A DNA stretch of 12,405 nucleotides from GCA-2687025 sp964473525 (GTDB lineage: Bacteria; Poribacteria; WGA-4E; GCA-2687025), in the NCBI GenBank assembly GCA_964473525.1, contig CAYYPK010000080.1, positions 1 to 12,405 of the forward strand. Direction: 5' to 3'. Made by a program: the position numbers and the translations under genes. Below, piece by piece: positions 1 to 6,812 of this stretch (positions within the stretch are counted from its first letter, which is position 1; each line of letters begins with the position of its first letter). The notes beneath the pieces are model-generated. The model saw nothing but the letters and a program-made list of their open reading frames with translations. It was not told where the DNA came from and searched no databases.

Positions 1-741
1 CTCTGGCTAAGGAACTCGGCAAAATGATCCCGTAACTTCGGAAGAAGGGATGCTCGCAAGAGCCGCAGTGAAATGGCCTATGCGACTGTTTACTAAAAAC
101 ACAGGTCTGTGCTAAATCGCAAGATGATGTATACGGACTGACGCCTGCCCGGTGCCGAAAGGTTATGGTGATGGGTGAAGGGGCAACCTGGAAGCTTTGA
201 CCCGAAGCCTCGGTGAACGGCGGCGGTAACTATAACCGTCCTAAGGTAGCGAAATTCCTCGTCGGGTAAGATCCGACCTGCACGAATGGCGTAACGACTG
301 GTGCACTGTCTCGACGGGATACTCGGCGAAATTGTAATACCGGTGAAGATGCCGGTTACCCGCAGCAGGACGGAAAGACCCCGTGAACCTTCACTGCAGC
401 TTGACATTGGGTTTAGGCACAGCATGTATAGCATAGGTGGGAGGCATTGAAACTGTCGCGTCAGCGGCGGCGGAGCCGCCAGTGGAATACCACTCTTGTT
501 TTGTTTGAGCTCTAACCTAGACTCGTGAATCCGAGTCAGGGACCGTGTCAGGTGGGTAGTTTGACTGGGGCGGTCGCCTCCCAAAGAGTAACGGAGGCGC
601 CCCAAGGTTCCCTCAGCACGGTTGGAAATCGTGCGTTGAGCGCAAAGGTATAAGGGAGCTTAACTGCGAGACATACAGGTCAAGCAGATAGGAAACTAGG
701 GCTTAGTGATCTTACGGTGCCGCGTGGAAGGGCCGTGACTA

Positions 742-778
<37 letters not shown>

Positions 779-797
779 GCGTCCGAGAGTCCGTATT

Positions 798-844
<47 letters not shown>

Positions 845-864
845 CGCAGTAGGTCCCAAGGGTT

Positions 865-877
865 GGGCTGCTCTCCC
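865..877 (+). other. 23S A-loop (helix 92) with non-standard sequence
   Basis: The usual bacterial hairpin is GGGC-UGUUC-GCCC, where G2553 pairs with C75 of A-site tRNA. Here it reads gggc-tgctc-tccc. Relative to E. coli numbering this is U2554C and G2557U. The second change turns the loop-closing pair C2551-G2557 into a C-U mismatch. U2552 (869) and G2553 (870) are kept. The canonical sequence is from family knowledge; the substitutions are read directly. Confidence 0.8.
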
Positions 878-970
878 ATTAAAGTTGGTACGTGAGCTGG
901 GTTTAGAACGGCGCAAGCCAGTTCGGTCCCTATCCGCTGTGGGCGTAGGAGATTTGAGAAGAGCTGTCCC

Positions 971-985
971 TAGTATGACAAGACC
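971..985 (+). other. 23S sarcin-ricin loop with three substitutions
   Basis: The near-universal sequence over E. coli 2653-2667 is UAGUACGAGAGGACC. The window reads tagtatgacaagacc. Changes are C2658U (976), G2661C (979) and G2663A (981). 2658 and 2663 form the Watson-Crick pair closing the tetraloop, so C-G has become U-A with pairing kept, while the GAGA tetraloop has become GACA. A2660, the ricin target, is retained at 978, as are the bulged G2655 (973) and flanking stem bases. Confidence 0.88.
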
Positions 986-1303
986 GGGATGGACGAACCT
1001 CTAGTGTACCAGTTGTCCCGCCAGGGGCACCGCTGGGTAGCTACGTTCGGAAGGGATAAACGCTGAAAGCATATCAAGCGTGAAGCCCACTTCGAGATAA
1101 GATCTCCCATTGGGTTAACCAAGTAAGACTCCTCCAAGACCAGGAGGTTGATAGGCCAGAGGTGTAAGCGCAGCAATGTGCTAAGCTGACTGGTACTAAT
1201 AGTCGAGGGCTTGTCCAACACCCACTCTCGCTATGCATCTTCTTCTGCTGCACTCGTTCCTCGGACTCGTTCGCGTTCAATTGTCAAATAATCTTCTCCG
1301 ACT

Positions 1304-1425
<122 letters not shown>

Positions 1426-1432
1426 GCTATTT

Positions 1433-1461
1433 GAATAGCCCGTCCACTGGACGGGCTATTC
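1433..1461 (+). terminator. Probable terminator of the rRNA operon
   Basis: The arms gaatagcccgtcc (1433-1445) and ggacgggctattc (1449-1461) are perfectly complementary over 13 base pairs with a 3-base loop. The hairpin starts 8 bases after 5S rRNA. The downstream T tract is weak (ttac), so termination may be imperfect and some transcripts could read into the methyltransferase gene. Confidence 0.75.
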
Positions 1462-1521
1462 TTACGTCTGGAGGCAGCCTGTCAGCCGGCGCTCCCGCCA
1501 CACCGTACGGAGCCTTCACCC

Positions 1522-2340
1522 ATGCTCATAAGCTCCACGACGAACCCCCGCATCAAGCACGCTCGCAAGCTGCTGCGTCAGCGGAAGTTCCGCGAACTGC
1601 ATGGGGAATTCGTCGTCGAGGGAGTGCAGGCGGTCGCTGAGGCGGTGGCGCATGGGTGGGAGATCCGCCAGGTGTACTACCACGACGACAGCGTGCGGTC
1701 GGAGAAGGCGCTCGAGGTGCTCGACGAGCTCGACGAGCGCGTGTGCATCGAGCTGACGCGGCCGGTGCTGACGCGGCTGAGCGAGCGGCCCGAGAACCCG
1801 TCCGAACTCATAGCCGTCATCGGTACCCCAGGCGACGATCTCGGCCGCGTCGCGCTCGGGGAGAGGATGCTGGCGGTCCTCATTGAGGAGCCACGGGATC
1901 CGGGCAACCTCGGCACGATCATCAGAACCGTGGACGCGCTGGGCGTAGGCGGCGTAGTCCTCGCTGGCGCTGCGGTTGATCGCTACGCGCCCAAGACCGT
2001 TCGCGCGACGATGGGGTCGCTCTTCGCGGCGCCCGTGGCTCACGTAGACGACGTGGCGGCTGCGGCGCGGTGGGTCGCGGCAGCGCGCGACGCGGCGGAA
2101 GACCTACAGGTAGTGGCCACGGTCCCAACGGACGTCCTGCCGATCCACGGCTGCGACTTCACCAAGCCCTCGATCATCATCGTGGGCAACGAGCGCAAGG
2201 GCGTGACCGACGAGATGCGAGCGTTGTGCGATGTGGAGGCGGCCATCCCAATGTCCGGCTCTGCGGAGTCGCTGAACAGCGCGGTCGCGACATCGATCGT
2301 GCTATACGAGGCGTGCCGCCAGCGAGCCACGCAGGCCTGA
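1522..2340 (+). CDS. TrmH/SpoU-family RNA 2'-O-ribose methyltransferase
   Basis: Predicted 272-residue SPOUT-class enzyme that transfers a methyl group from S-adenosylmethionine to a ribose 2'-hydroxyl in rRNA or tRNA. Residues 5-95 match the N-terminal substrate-binding domain (NPRIKHARKL, then FVVEGVQAVAEA). The trefoil-knot catalytic domain follows: motif 1 at 122-136 (EEPRDPGNLGTIIRT, with N129 and R135), motif 2 around 219-228 (GNERKGV, with E224), and motif 3 at 241-255 (IPMSGSAESLNSAVA, with S250 and N252). Length is normal for this family. The ATG at 1522 has cggag at 1508-1512 as a ribosome binding site. It is the first gene after the rRNA operon. Specificity cannot be read from sequence: RlmB-like (Gm2251), other 23S sites or tRNA are all possible, so no symbol is given. 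Confidence 0.93.
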   Translation: MLISSTTNPRIKHARKLLRQRKFRELHGEFVVEGVQAVAEAVAHGWEIRQVYYHDDSVRSEKALEVLDELDERVCIELTRPVLTRLSERPENPSELIAVIGTPGDDLGRVALGERMLAVLIEEPRDPGNLGTIIRTVDALGVGGVVLAGAAVDRYAPKTVRATMGSLFAAPVAHVDDVAAAARWVAAARDAAEDLQVVATVPTDVLPIHGCDFTKPSIIIVGNERKGVTDEMRALCDVEAAIPMSGSAESLNSAVATSIVLYEACRQRATQA

Positions 2341-2449
2341 CCGCTCCACGAAACGCGCCACCGACCGCCGACGTATCCCATTGCACAGGAATCACAGGGA
2401 TCGCGTGTGCCCACCGATCCGCCACTCGGCTCCGACTCTAGGGCGGACA

Positions 2450-2809
2450 ATGTCCAAGAAATCGAAACGTGCGCTCCGGCAATTGCAGGAACGGAACCAG
2501 GCCCTCTTCGCCGAGGTGGAAGTACTCCACACGAGGCTGGCAGCCGCTGCTCAGGAACGCGAGGCGGTTGGGCGAGAACTGGAGACTGCACGGGGCGAAG
2601 TGCAGCATCTGCGGCCTCGCGTCGAGAATCTCGAGGGCCTCAACGAGCGGCTTACCGTGATGCTCTCGAACGAGCAGGCGCTGCGCATCAAGGCGCTCCC
2701 GCCGCCGCCGAAGGTTGGCTGGTTCGCGCGCGTGTTGGGTCGCCGGCCCGACGTCGCCCGCGTGGCGCCCGCTTCCCCCGTAGCGACTCCGGGCGTGACC
2801 CAAGGGTAG
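2450..2809 (+). CDS. Small coiled-coil protein, function unknown
   Basis: A 119-residue protein I do not recognise. Residues 1-10 are basic (MSKKSKRALR). Residues 10-80 are rich in Glu, Arg, Leu and Ala in a heptad-like pattern and should form one long coiled coil. A tetraproline at 84-87 breaks it, followed by a short basic, aromatic segment (KVGWFARVLGRRP, 88-100) and a Pro/Ala/Val-rich tail. There is no signal peptide or membrane segment. The frame is open further upstream, but the ATG at 2450 begins the region that looks like protein and ends the arginine/histidine-rich leader. The stop lies 4 bases before the CHAD gene, whose ribosome binding site (aaggg, 2802-2806) lies inside this gene, so the two are probably co-translated. 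A structural or adaptor role beside the CHAD protein is inference only. Confidence 0.72.
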   Translation: MSKKSKRALRQLQERNQALFAEVEVLHTRLAAAAQEREAVGRELETARGEVQHLRPRVENLEGLNERLTVMLSNEQALRIKALPPPPKVGWFARVLGRRPDVARVAPASPVATPGVTQG

Positions 2810-2813
2810 GCGG

Positions 2814-4340
2814 ATGCACACAGCCTCGGCTGCGCAGATGGTCGCCGATGGGCATGCGATCCCCTCGTGGTTCGGCCGCCGGCCGAGACCGATCGAGGCG
2901 CTGTGCGACCGGTACGGCAACGACAACGCGCGCGGCTTCGCTGTCAGCCGCGTCGCGTCCCAGCTCTTCGAGCGGCTGCGGCCCTTCCACGCATGTGGCG
3001 CCCGATGGCTCGAACCGCTACAAGCGGCGGCCGTGCTGCACGGCATCGGGCGGAGTCTTGGCGAGAGTCGCCACGAGATGCACGGGCGGAACATCGTGAT
3101 CGGCCACGGGCTCGCGGGCTTCGACACCGACCTGGCGCACGTCATCGGGAACGCCATCCTGCTCCACCGTGGGCCGCTGCATGCAGACACGGATCTCCTC
3201 GGCGACGCGCTGCCTTCCGACATGCGGCGCCCTGCCGCCCTGGTCGCCGCCATGCTGCGCATCGCCGTCTGCCTCGCGCGCGAGCCCGAGGAGCTCCACG
3301 ACCTGGGCTTCCTCGACGACTCGCGGCGAACGCTTCGATTGCACGTGAACACCAAAGCCGCCGCCAAGCGCGCCACCGATGCCGCTGGTCTTTGGGACCA
3401 GGTGGCGCCGCGCCCGCTGGCATTCAGGGCCAGGGGAGCCAAGCAGTACGCCGCTCGTGCGAGCGACGGCCTCCAGGCGGCGGGGTATCGTATGGCGCTG
3501 GGTCTCATTGAGTCCATCCACGAGCGACGTGACAACGTGGCGCCAGGCGCGGACATTGAGGAGTTGCACCAGTTCCGCGTTGCGTCACGCCGGCTGCGCG
3601 CCGTCCTGCGCGCCACGCGCCCGGCGTTTGGGCGGGAGGCGTTGACCCCGTTGAACCGCGCCGCGCGGGACATGACGCGAGAGACCAACGCCGTCCGCGA
3701 CCTAGACGTCATGCTGGAGGCGTTCCAAGGCTTCTCCGCCCCACGGCGGACGCCAGACCTGTGGCGGCGCATGCTAGCCGACCGCGACGACCGCGAACGA
3801 GAGATGCACCGAGCGCTCGCTGGCGACGCTTTCGCCCAGTTCCAGCGCGAGGCCGACGCTTTCCTGGCCGATCTCCACCCCATACGCCATCCCATCCCCC
3901 GAAAGTGGGCGCGTCGACGCGTGCGCGAGGCGGCGCCCGAACTTGTGGACCGCGGGCTGCACCGGGTGCTTGGGCGCCAGGAGGGGGTGTCCGCCGGGGC
4001 TGAGGCGTCTCTTCACGAGCTCCGGCTCGACTGCAAGCGCCTGCGCTATACATCCGAGCTGCTGGGCGCGGGCATCGACGGGATCAAGGAGCGCATTGTC
4101 AAGCCGGTCAAGGCCATGCAGGAGAGCCTGGGCGACTGGAACGACGCTGACGTGCACGGCGCCTACGTCGCGCGGTACGCCGAGTCCGTCGGAGCCAGCG
4201 CGCCTGACACGTCGGCCCTTCGAGACATCGTTGAGGACAACGGCCGCAAGAAACGGCTCGCGCTCCAGCTGTTCCATGGGCAGTGGTCCGAATTCGTCGA
4301 CCGCCATCGAGATGGCTCCTTGCCGCCGCAACCGAGCTAG
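2814..4340 (+). CDS. CHAD-domain protein with N-terminal Ppx/GppA-like HD domain
   Basis: Predicted 508-residue soluble protein with two parts. Residues 28-130 resemble the HD-like C-terminal domain of exopolyphosphatase/GppA enzymes: ALCDRYGND near 29, AAVLHGIG at 72-79, and GLAGFDTD and AILLHRG around 99-120. The usual acidic residue of the LLH(D/E)(I/V)G motif is Gly77, so the metal site looks incomplete. The ASKHA phosphatase domain that normally precedes it is absent. Residues 210-500 form a CHAD domain with its two signature helices, HQFRVASRRLRAVLR (252-266) and HELRLDCKRLRYTSELL (401-417), whose His, Arg and Lys residues line a polyphosphate-binding surface in known members. The start at 2814 follows aaggg and sits 4 bases after the upstream stop. 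A polyphosphate-binding or sensing role is the best family-based guess; catalysis is doubtful. Confidence 0.87.
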   Translation: MHTASAAQMVADGHAIPSWFGRRPRPIEALCDRYGNDNARGFAVSRVASQLFERLRPFHACGARWLEPLQAAAVLHGIGRSLGESRHEMHGRNIVIGHGLAGFDTDLAHVIGNAILLHRGPLHADTDLLGDALPSDMRRPAALVAAMLRIAVCLAREPEELHDLGFLDDSRRTLRLHVNTKAAAKRATDAAGLWDQVAPRPLAFRARGAKQYAARASDGLQAAGYRMALGLIESIHERRDNVAPGADIEELHQFRVASRRLRAVLRATRPAFGREALTPLNRAARDMTRETNAVRDLDVMLEAFQGFSAPRRTPDLWRRMLADRDDREREMHRALAGDAFAQFQREADAFLADLHPIRHPIPRKWARRRVREAAPELVDRGLHRVLGRQEGVSAGAEASLHELRLDCKRLRYTSELLGAGIDGIKERIVKPVKAMQESLGDWNDADVHGAYVARYAESVGASAPDTSALRDIVEDNGRKKRLALQLFHGQWSEFVDRHRDGSLPPQPS

Positions 4341-4367
4341 CCACTCGTCGCGCGCCCGACCCCATCG

Positions 4368-4381
4368 CGCCCGCACGGGCG
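4368..4381 (+). terminator. Weak hairpin after the CHAD gene
   Basis: The arms cgccc (4368-4372) and gggcg (4377-4381) with a 4-base loop lie 27 bases after the CHAD stop codon and are followed by acttct. The stem is short and the T content low, so this is only a possible end of the coiled-coil/CHAD transcript. Confidence 0.25.
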
Positions 4382-4483
4382 ACTTCTCGCCAGCAGACCC
4401 GCGCGACTGTCCGAGCGTCTCGGCGCCTCCAACAGGGCCCGTGTGCACGACCCGCCTCGACCCGCGCACGCGCGCCGGGCCGG

Positions 4484-4512
4484 TTGCTCCGCGTCATCCC
4501 CGGTGCTATCAT
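4484..4512 (+). promoter_or_regulatory. Putative sigma-70 promoter for the YCF48-like gene
   Basis: TTGCTC (4484-4489) is separated by 17 bases from TATCAT (4507-4512), which has an upstream TGC (4504-4506) forming an extended -10 element. The -10 box matches the consensus at 5 of 6 positions, the -35 box at only 3. Transcription would start near 4519, giving a leader of roughly 58 bases before the ATG at 4577. It fits the 236-base gap after the CHAD gene. The promoter could drive the propeller gene, the aminotransferase and thrB as one unit, since the gaps between them are 28 and 15 bases. Confidence 0.5.
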
Positions 4513-4576
4513 CCGGCGTTCAATGCCGGGACTGCTCAACCCGCGTAGCGTCATGTTCTATTCGGAGGCTCGCGCC

Positions 4577-5590
4577 ATGGTCGGCCGTAGGTTTGCTTGG
4601 GTATGTGGGGTCACTCTCGCCTTGGGCATGGGCGCGCATTCCGCGACGCACGCTCAGGTGCGTTCCCAGGAACTCAGGGCATCGGAAGACCCGGGAGAGT
4701 TCTATAGTGCCGGCATGCAAGCGGGAGACACGTACATCCTGATTGGCGAGCAGTCGTTGGAGGACCAGAAGGCTTCGGTAGCGGTGTCGGGCGACGGCGG
4801 GGCGACGTGGGAAGTCCAGAAGACCATGGCCACCGGGCGACTCGTCGGCGGCTATATGTTCGACGCGGACAACGGAGTAGTCGTGGGCGAGGCAGGCACA
4901 GCCTTAACGACGACCGACGGCGGCGCCACCTGGGACGTGCGCACGACCAAGGTGCAGGCGGATCTGCAAGGCGCGTTCCTCCTTACCGCGGACAAGGGAT
5001 GGGCCGTCGGCGCGAACAGCACCATCGTCACCACGTCCAACGGTGGGAGCACCTGGCAGGTCCTGCAGGGCGGGCAGCCAAGCACGCAGGTCGGCGAGGG
5101 TGAGATCATGTTCATGGCGGCGCACTTCTTCGATGAGAAGAACGGCGTCGTGGCTGGCGCCGGCACGGCGGGCGCCATCCTCAAGACCGACGACGGCGGA
5201 AAGACGGTTGAGGTTATCCACCAGGAGGAGGACAATTTCGTCGACCTGGTGTTCGCCGACCCGCAGAACGGCTGGGCAGTCGGCAAATACGGCCTCATCG
5301 TCGGCACCACCGACGGAGGCGCGACGTGGGAGATGCTCGGAAGCCCCACCGAAGAGGATCTGTGGGACATCGACGTTGGCGCGCCGGGCACGCTCTGGAT
5401 CAGCGGCGACCAGGGCGTCGTCGGCTACAGCAAGGACGGCGGGGCCTCGTGGGCGTTGGTGGAACTGCAAATGACGATCTTCGAGACCACCAAGAAGCTG
5501 ACAAAGCCGATGCGTGGCGTGGTCGCGGACGGTAGCAAGGCATGGGCCGCGACGGAATGGGGACGCGTCTACTACCTCGAGTTGCAGTAA
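4577..5590 (+). CDS. Secreted YCF48/Asp-box (BNR-type) beta-propeller protein
   Basis: Predicted 337-residue exported protein. Residues 1-26 are a signal peptide: basic MVGRR, a hydrophobic core, and a likely cut after ATHA. Six Asp-box motifs (S/T-x-D-G-G-x-T-W pattern) follow at 71-78 (SGDGGATW), 112-119, 153-160, 203-210, 244-251 and 285-292. Between them are YCF48-type strands such as NGVVVGEAGT, KGWAVGANST and NGWAVGKYGL. This spacing indicates a six- or seven-bladed propeller related to the photosystem II assembly factor YCF48/Hcf136, a fold widespread in non-photosynthetic bacteria where its role is usually unknown. The fourth box (KTDDGGKT) lacks the Trp. The ATG at 4577 follows ggagg (4564-4568) by 8 bases and gives a proper signal peptide; an earlier in-frame ATG (4553) would spoil it. 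A photosynthetic role is not supported by the context. Confidence 0.87.
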   Translation: MVGRRFAWVCGVTLALGMGAHSATHAQVRSQELRASEDPGEFYSAGMQAGDTYILIGEQSLEDQKASVAVSGDGGATWEVQKTMATGRLVGGYMFDADNGVVVGEAGTALTTTDGGATWDVRTTKVQADLQGAFLLTADKGWAVGANSTIVTTSNGGSTWQVLQGGQPSTQVGEGEIMFMAAHFFDEKNGVVAGAGTAGAILKTDDGGKTVEVIHQEEDNFVDLVFADPQNGWAVGKYGLIVGTTDGGATWEMLGSPTEEDLWDIDVGAPGTLWISGDQGVVGYSKDGGASWALVELQMTIFETTKKLTKPMRGVVADGSKAWAATEWGRVYYLELQ

Positions 5591-5618
5591 CGCCTCAACC
5601 CTCTGCGGGCGTCGCCTG

Positions 5619-6797
5619 TTGCATAATCCCGCGCTTGCCGCGCGCAACGATCTGCTGAATACCGAGTCCGCCTTCGAAGTCCTCCACCGCGCGAGGGCCT
5701 TGGAGGCGGAGGGTCGGGACATCGTGCACCTGGAGATCGGGCAGCCCGACTTCCCAACGCCAGCGCATGTCACCGACGCCGCGTTCCGGGCGATCCACGA
5801 CGGCGCCACGGGATACGCCCCGACGGTTGGCATACCGGAGCTGCGCGAAGCCGTCGCCGAACACACCTCCGCGTCGAGAGGCGTCCGAGTCGACCCCGGC
5901 CGCGTCGTCGTAACGCCGGGCGCCAAGCCCATCCTGTTCTTCGCCGTTCTCGCCTGCGTGGAGGCCGGCGACGAGGTCATCTACCCCGACCCTGGCTTCC
6001 CTATCTACGAATCCGTCATCCGGTTCGTGGGCGCGAAACCCGTGCCACTCCCGTTGCGCGAGGATCTCGGCTTCCGCTTCGACCCAGACGAGTTGCGGTC
6101 CTTGGTCACGCCGAAGACGCGCATGATTATCGTGAACTCCCCGGGGAACCCCACGGGAGGCGTCCTCGGGGCCGCTGAACTCCATGTCATCGCGGAACTT
6201 GCGACGGAGAGCCGCTTCTGGGTTCTGTCCGACGAGGTCTACTCACGGCTCCTGTACGGATCGGCGCACACCAGCATCCTGTCGTACGACGGCATGGCGG
6301 ACCTGACCATCCTCCTGGACGGAGTCAGCAAGACGTACGCCATGACGGGCTGGCGGCTGGGCTGGGGCGTGATGCCCGAGCGGCTCGTGGACGCGATGGC
6401 GCTTCTCATGGTCAACTCGAACTCGTGCACCGCCCCGTTCACGCAGCATGCCGGGGTGGCGGCATTACGAGGGCCTCAGGATGCCGTCGCCGCCATGCAC
6501 GCGGAGTTCACGGCGCGTCGAGACCTGCTCATTGATGGACTCAACGCGATCGACGGGATGTGGTGCGCGAAGCCAGAGGGGGCGTTCTACGCGTTCCCGA
6601 ACATATCCGCTCTGGAGCCGGACGACAGGCTTCTCGCGCACGGCCTCCTCGAGGACGCTGGCGTCGCGACGCTCTGGGGCTCCTCGTTCGGGCCGAATGG
6701 CGCGGGCCGCCTGAGACTGTCTTACGCCAACTCGCGCGAGGCCCTGGCCGAGGCGTTGGTTCGTATCGCTGGATTCGCTGCAACGGTGTCGCGCTAA
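5619..6797 (+). CDS. Class I/II PLP-dependent aminotransferase (aspartate aminotransferase-like)
   Basis: Predicted 392-residue cytosolic aminotransferase of fold type I. The sequence shows the N-terminal HLEIGQPDFPTP (37-48), the NSPGNPTG segment (N177), SDEVY with D205 that contacts the PLP ring nitrogen, the PLP lysine K238 in GVSKTYAMTGWRLGW (235-249), and R366 (GRLRLSY), which binds the substrate carboxylate. Length is typical for the subgroup containing prokaryotic aspartate, alanine and related aminotransferases. No ATG fits the expected N-terminus. TTG at 5619 gives MHNPALAARND and the normal length. An in-frame ATG at 5514 would run 77 bases into the preceding gene and add non-homologous residues. 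thrB follows after 15 bases, so an aspartate-family amino acid role is favoured but not proven. Confidence 0.92.
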   Translation: MHNPALAARNDLLNTESAFEVLHRARALEAEGRDIVHLEIGQPDFPTPAHVTDAAFRAIHDGATGYAPTVGIPELREAVAEHTSASRGVRVDPGRVVVTPGAKPILFFAVLACVEAGDEVIYPDPGFPIYESVIRFVGAKPVPLPLREDLGFRFDPDELRSLVTPKTRMIIVNSPGNPTGGVLGAAELHVIAELATESRFWVLSDEVYSRLLYGSAHTSILSYDGMADLTILLDGVSKTYAMTGWRLGWGVMPERLVDAMALLMVNSNSCTAPFTQHAGVAALRGPQDAVAAMHAEFTARRDLLIDGLNAIDGMWCAKPEGAFYAFPNISALEPDDRLLAHGLLEDAGVATLWGSSFGPNGAGRLRLSYANSREALAEALVRIAGFAATVSR

Positions 6798-6812
6798 GCT
6801 AAGGAGTCCGAC

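Noticed and set aside
2438..3895. Long open frame (485 codons) on the minus strand
   Set aside because: It lies opposite the coiled-coil and CHAD genes, is rich in Arg and Ser, and has no recognisable domain. In GC-rich DNA such antisense frames are common shadows.
4283..4576. N-terminal extension of the YCF48-like protein
   Set aside because: The extra residues are Arg/Ala-rich, overlap the CHAD gene, and would bury the signal peptide that begins at 4577 after a good ribosome binding site.
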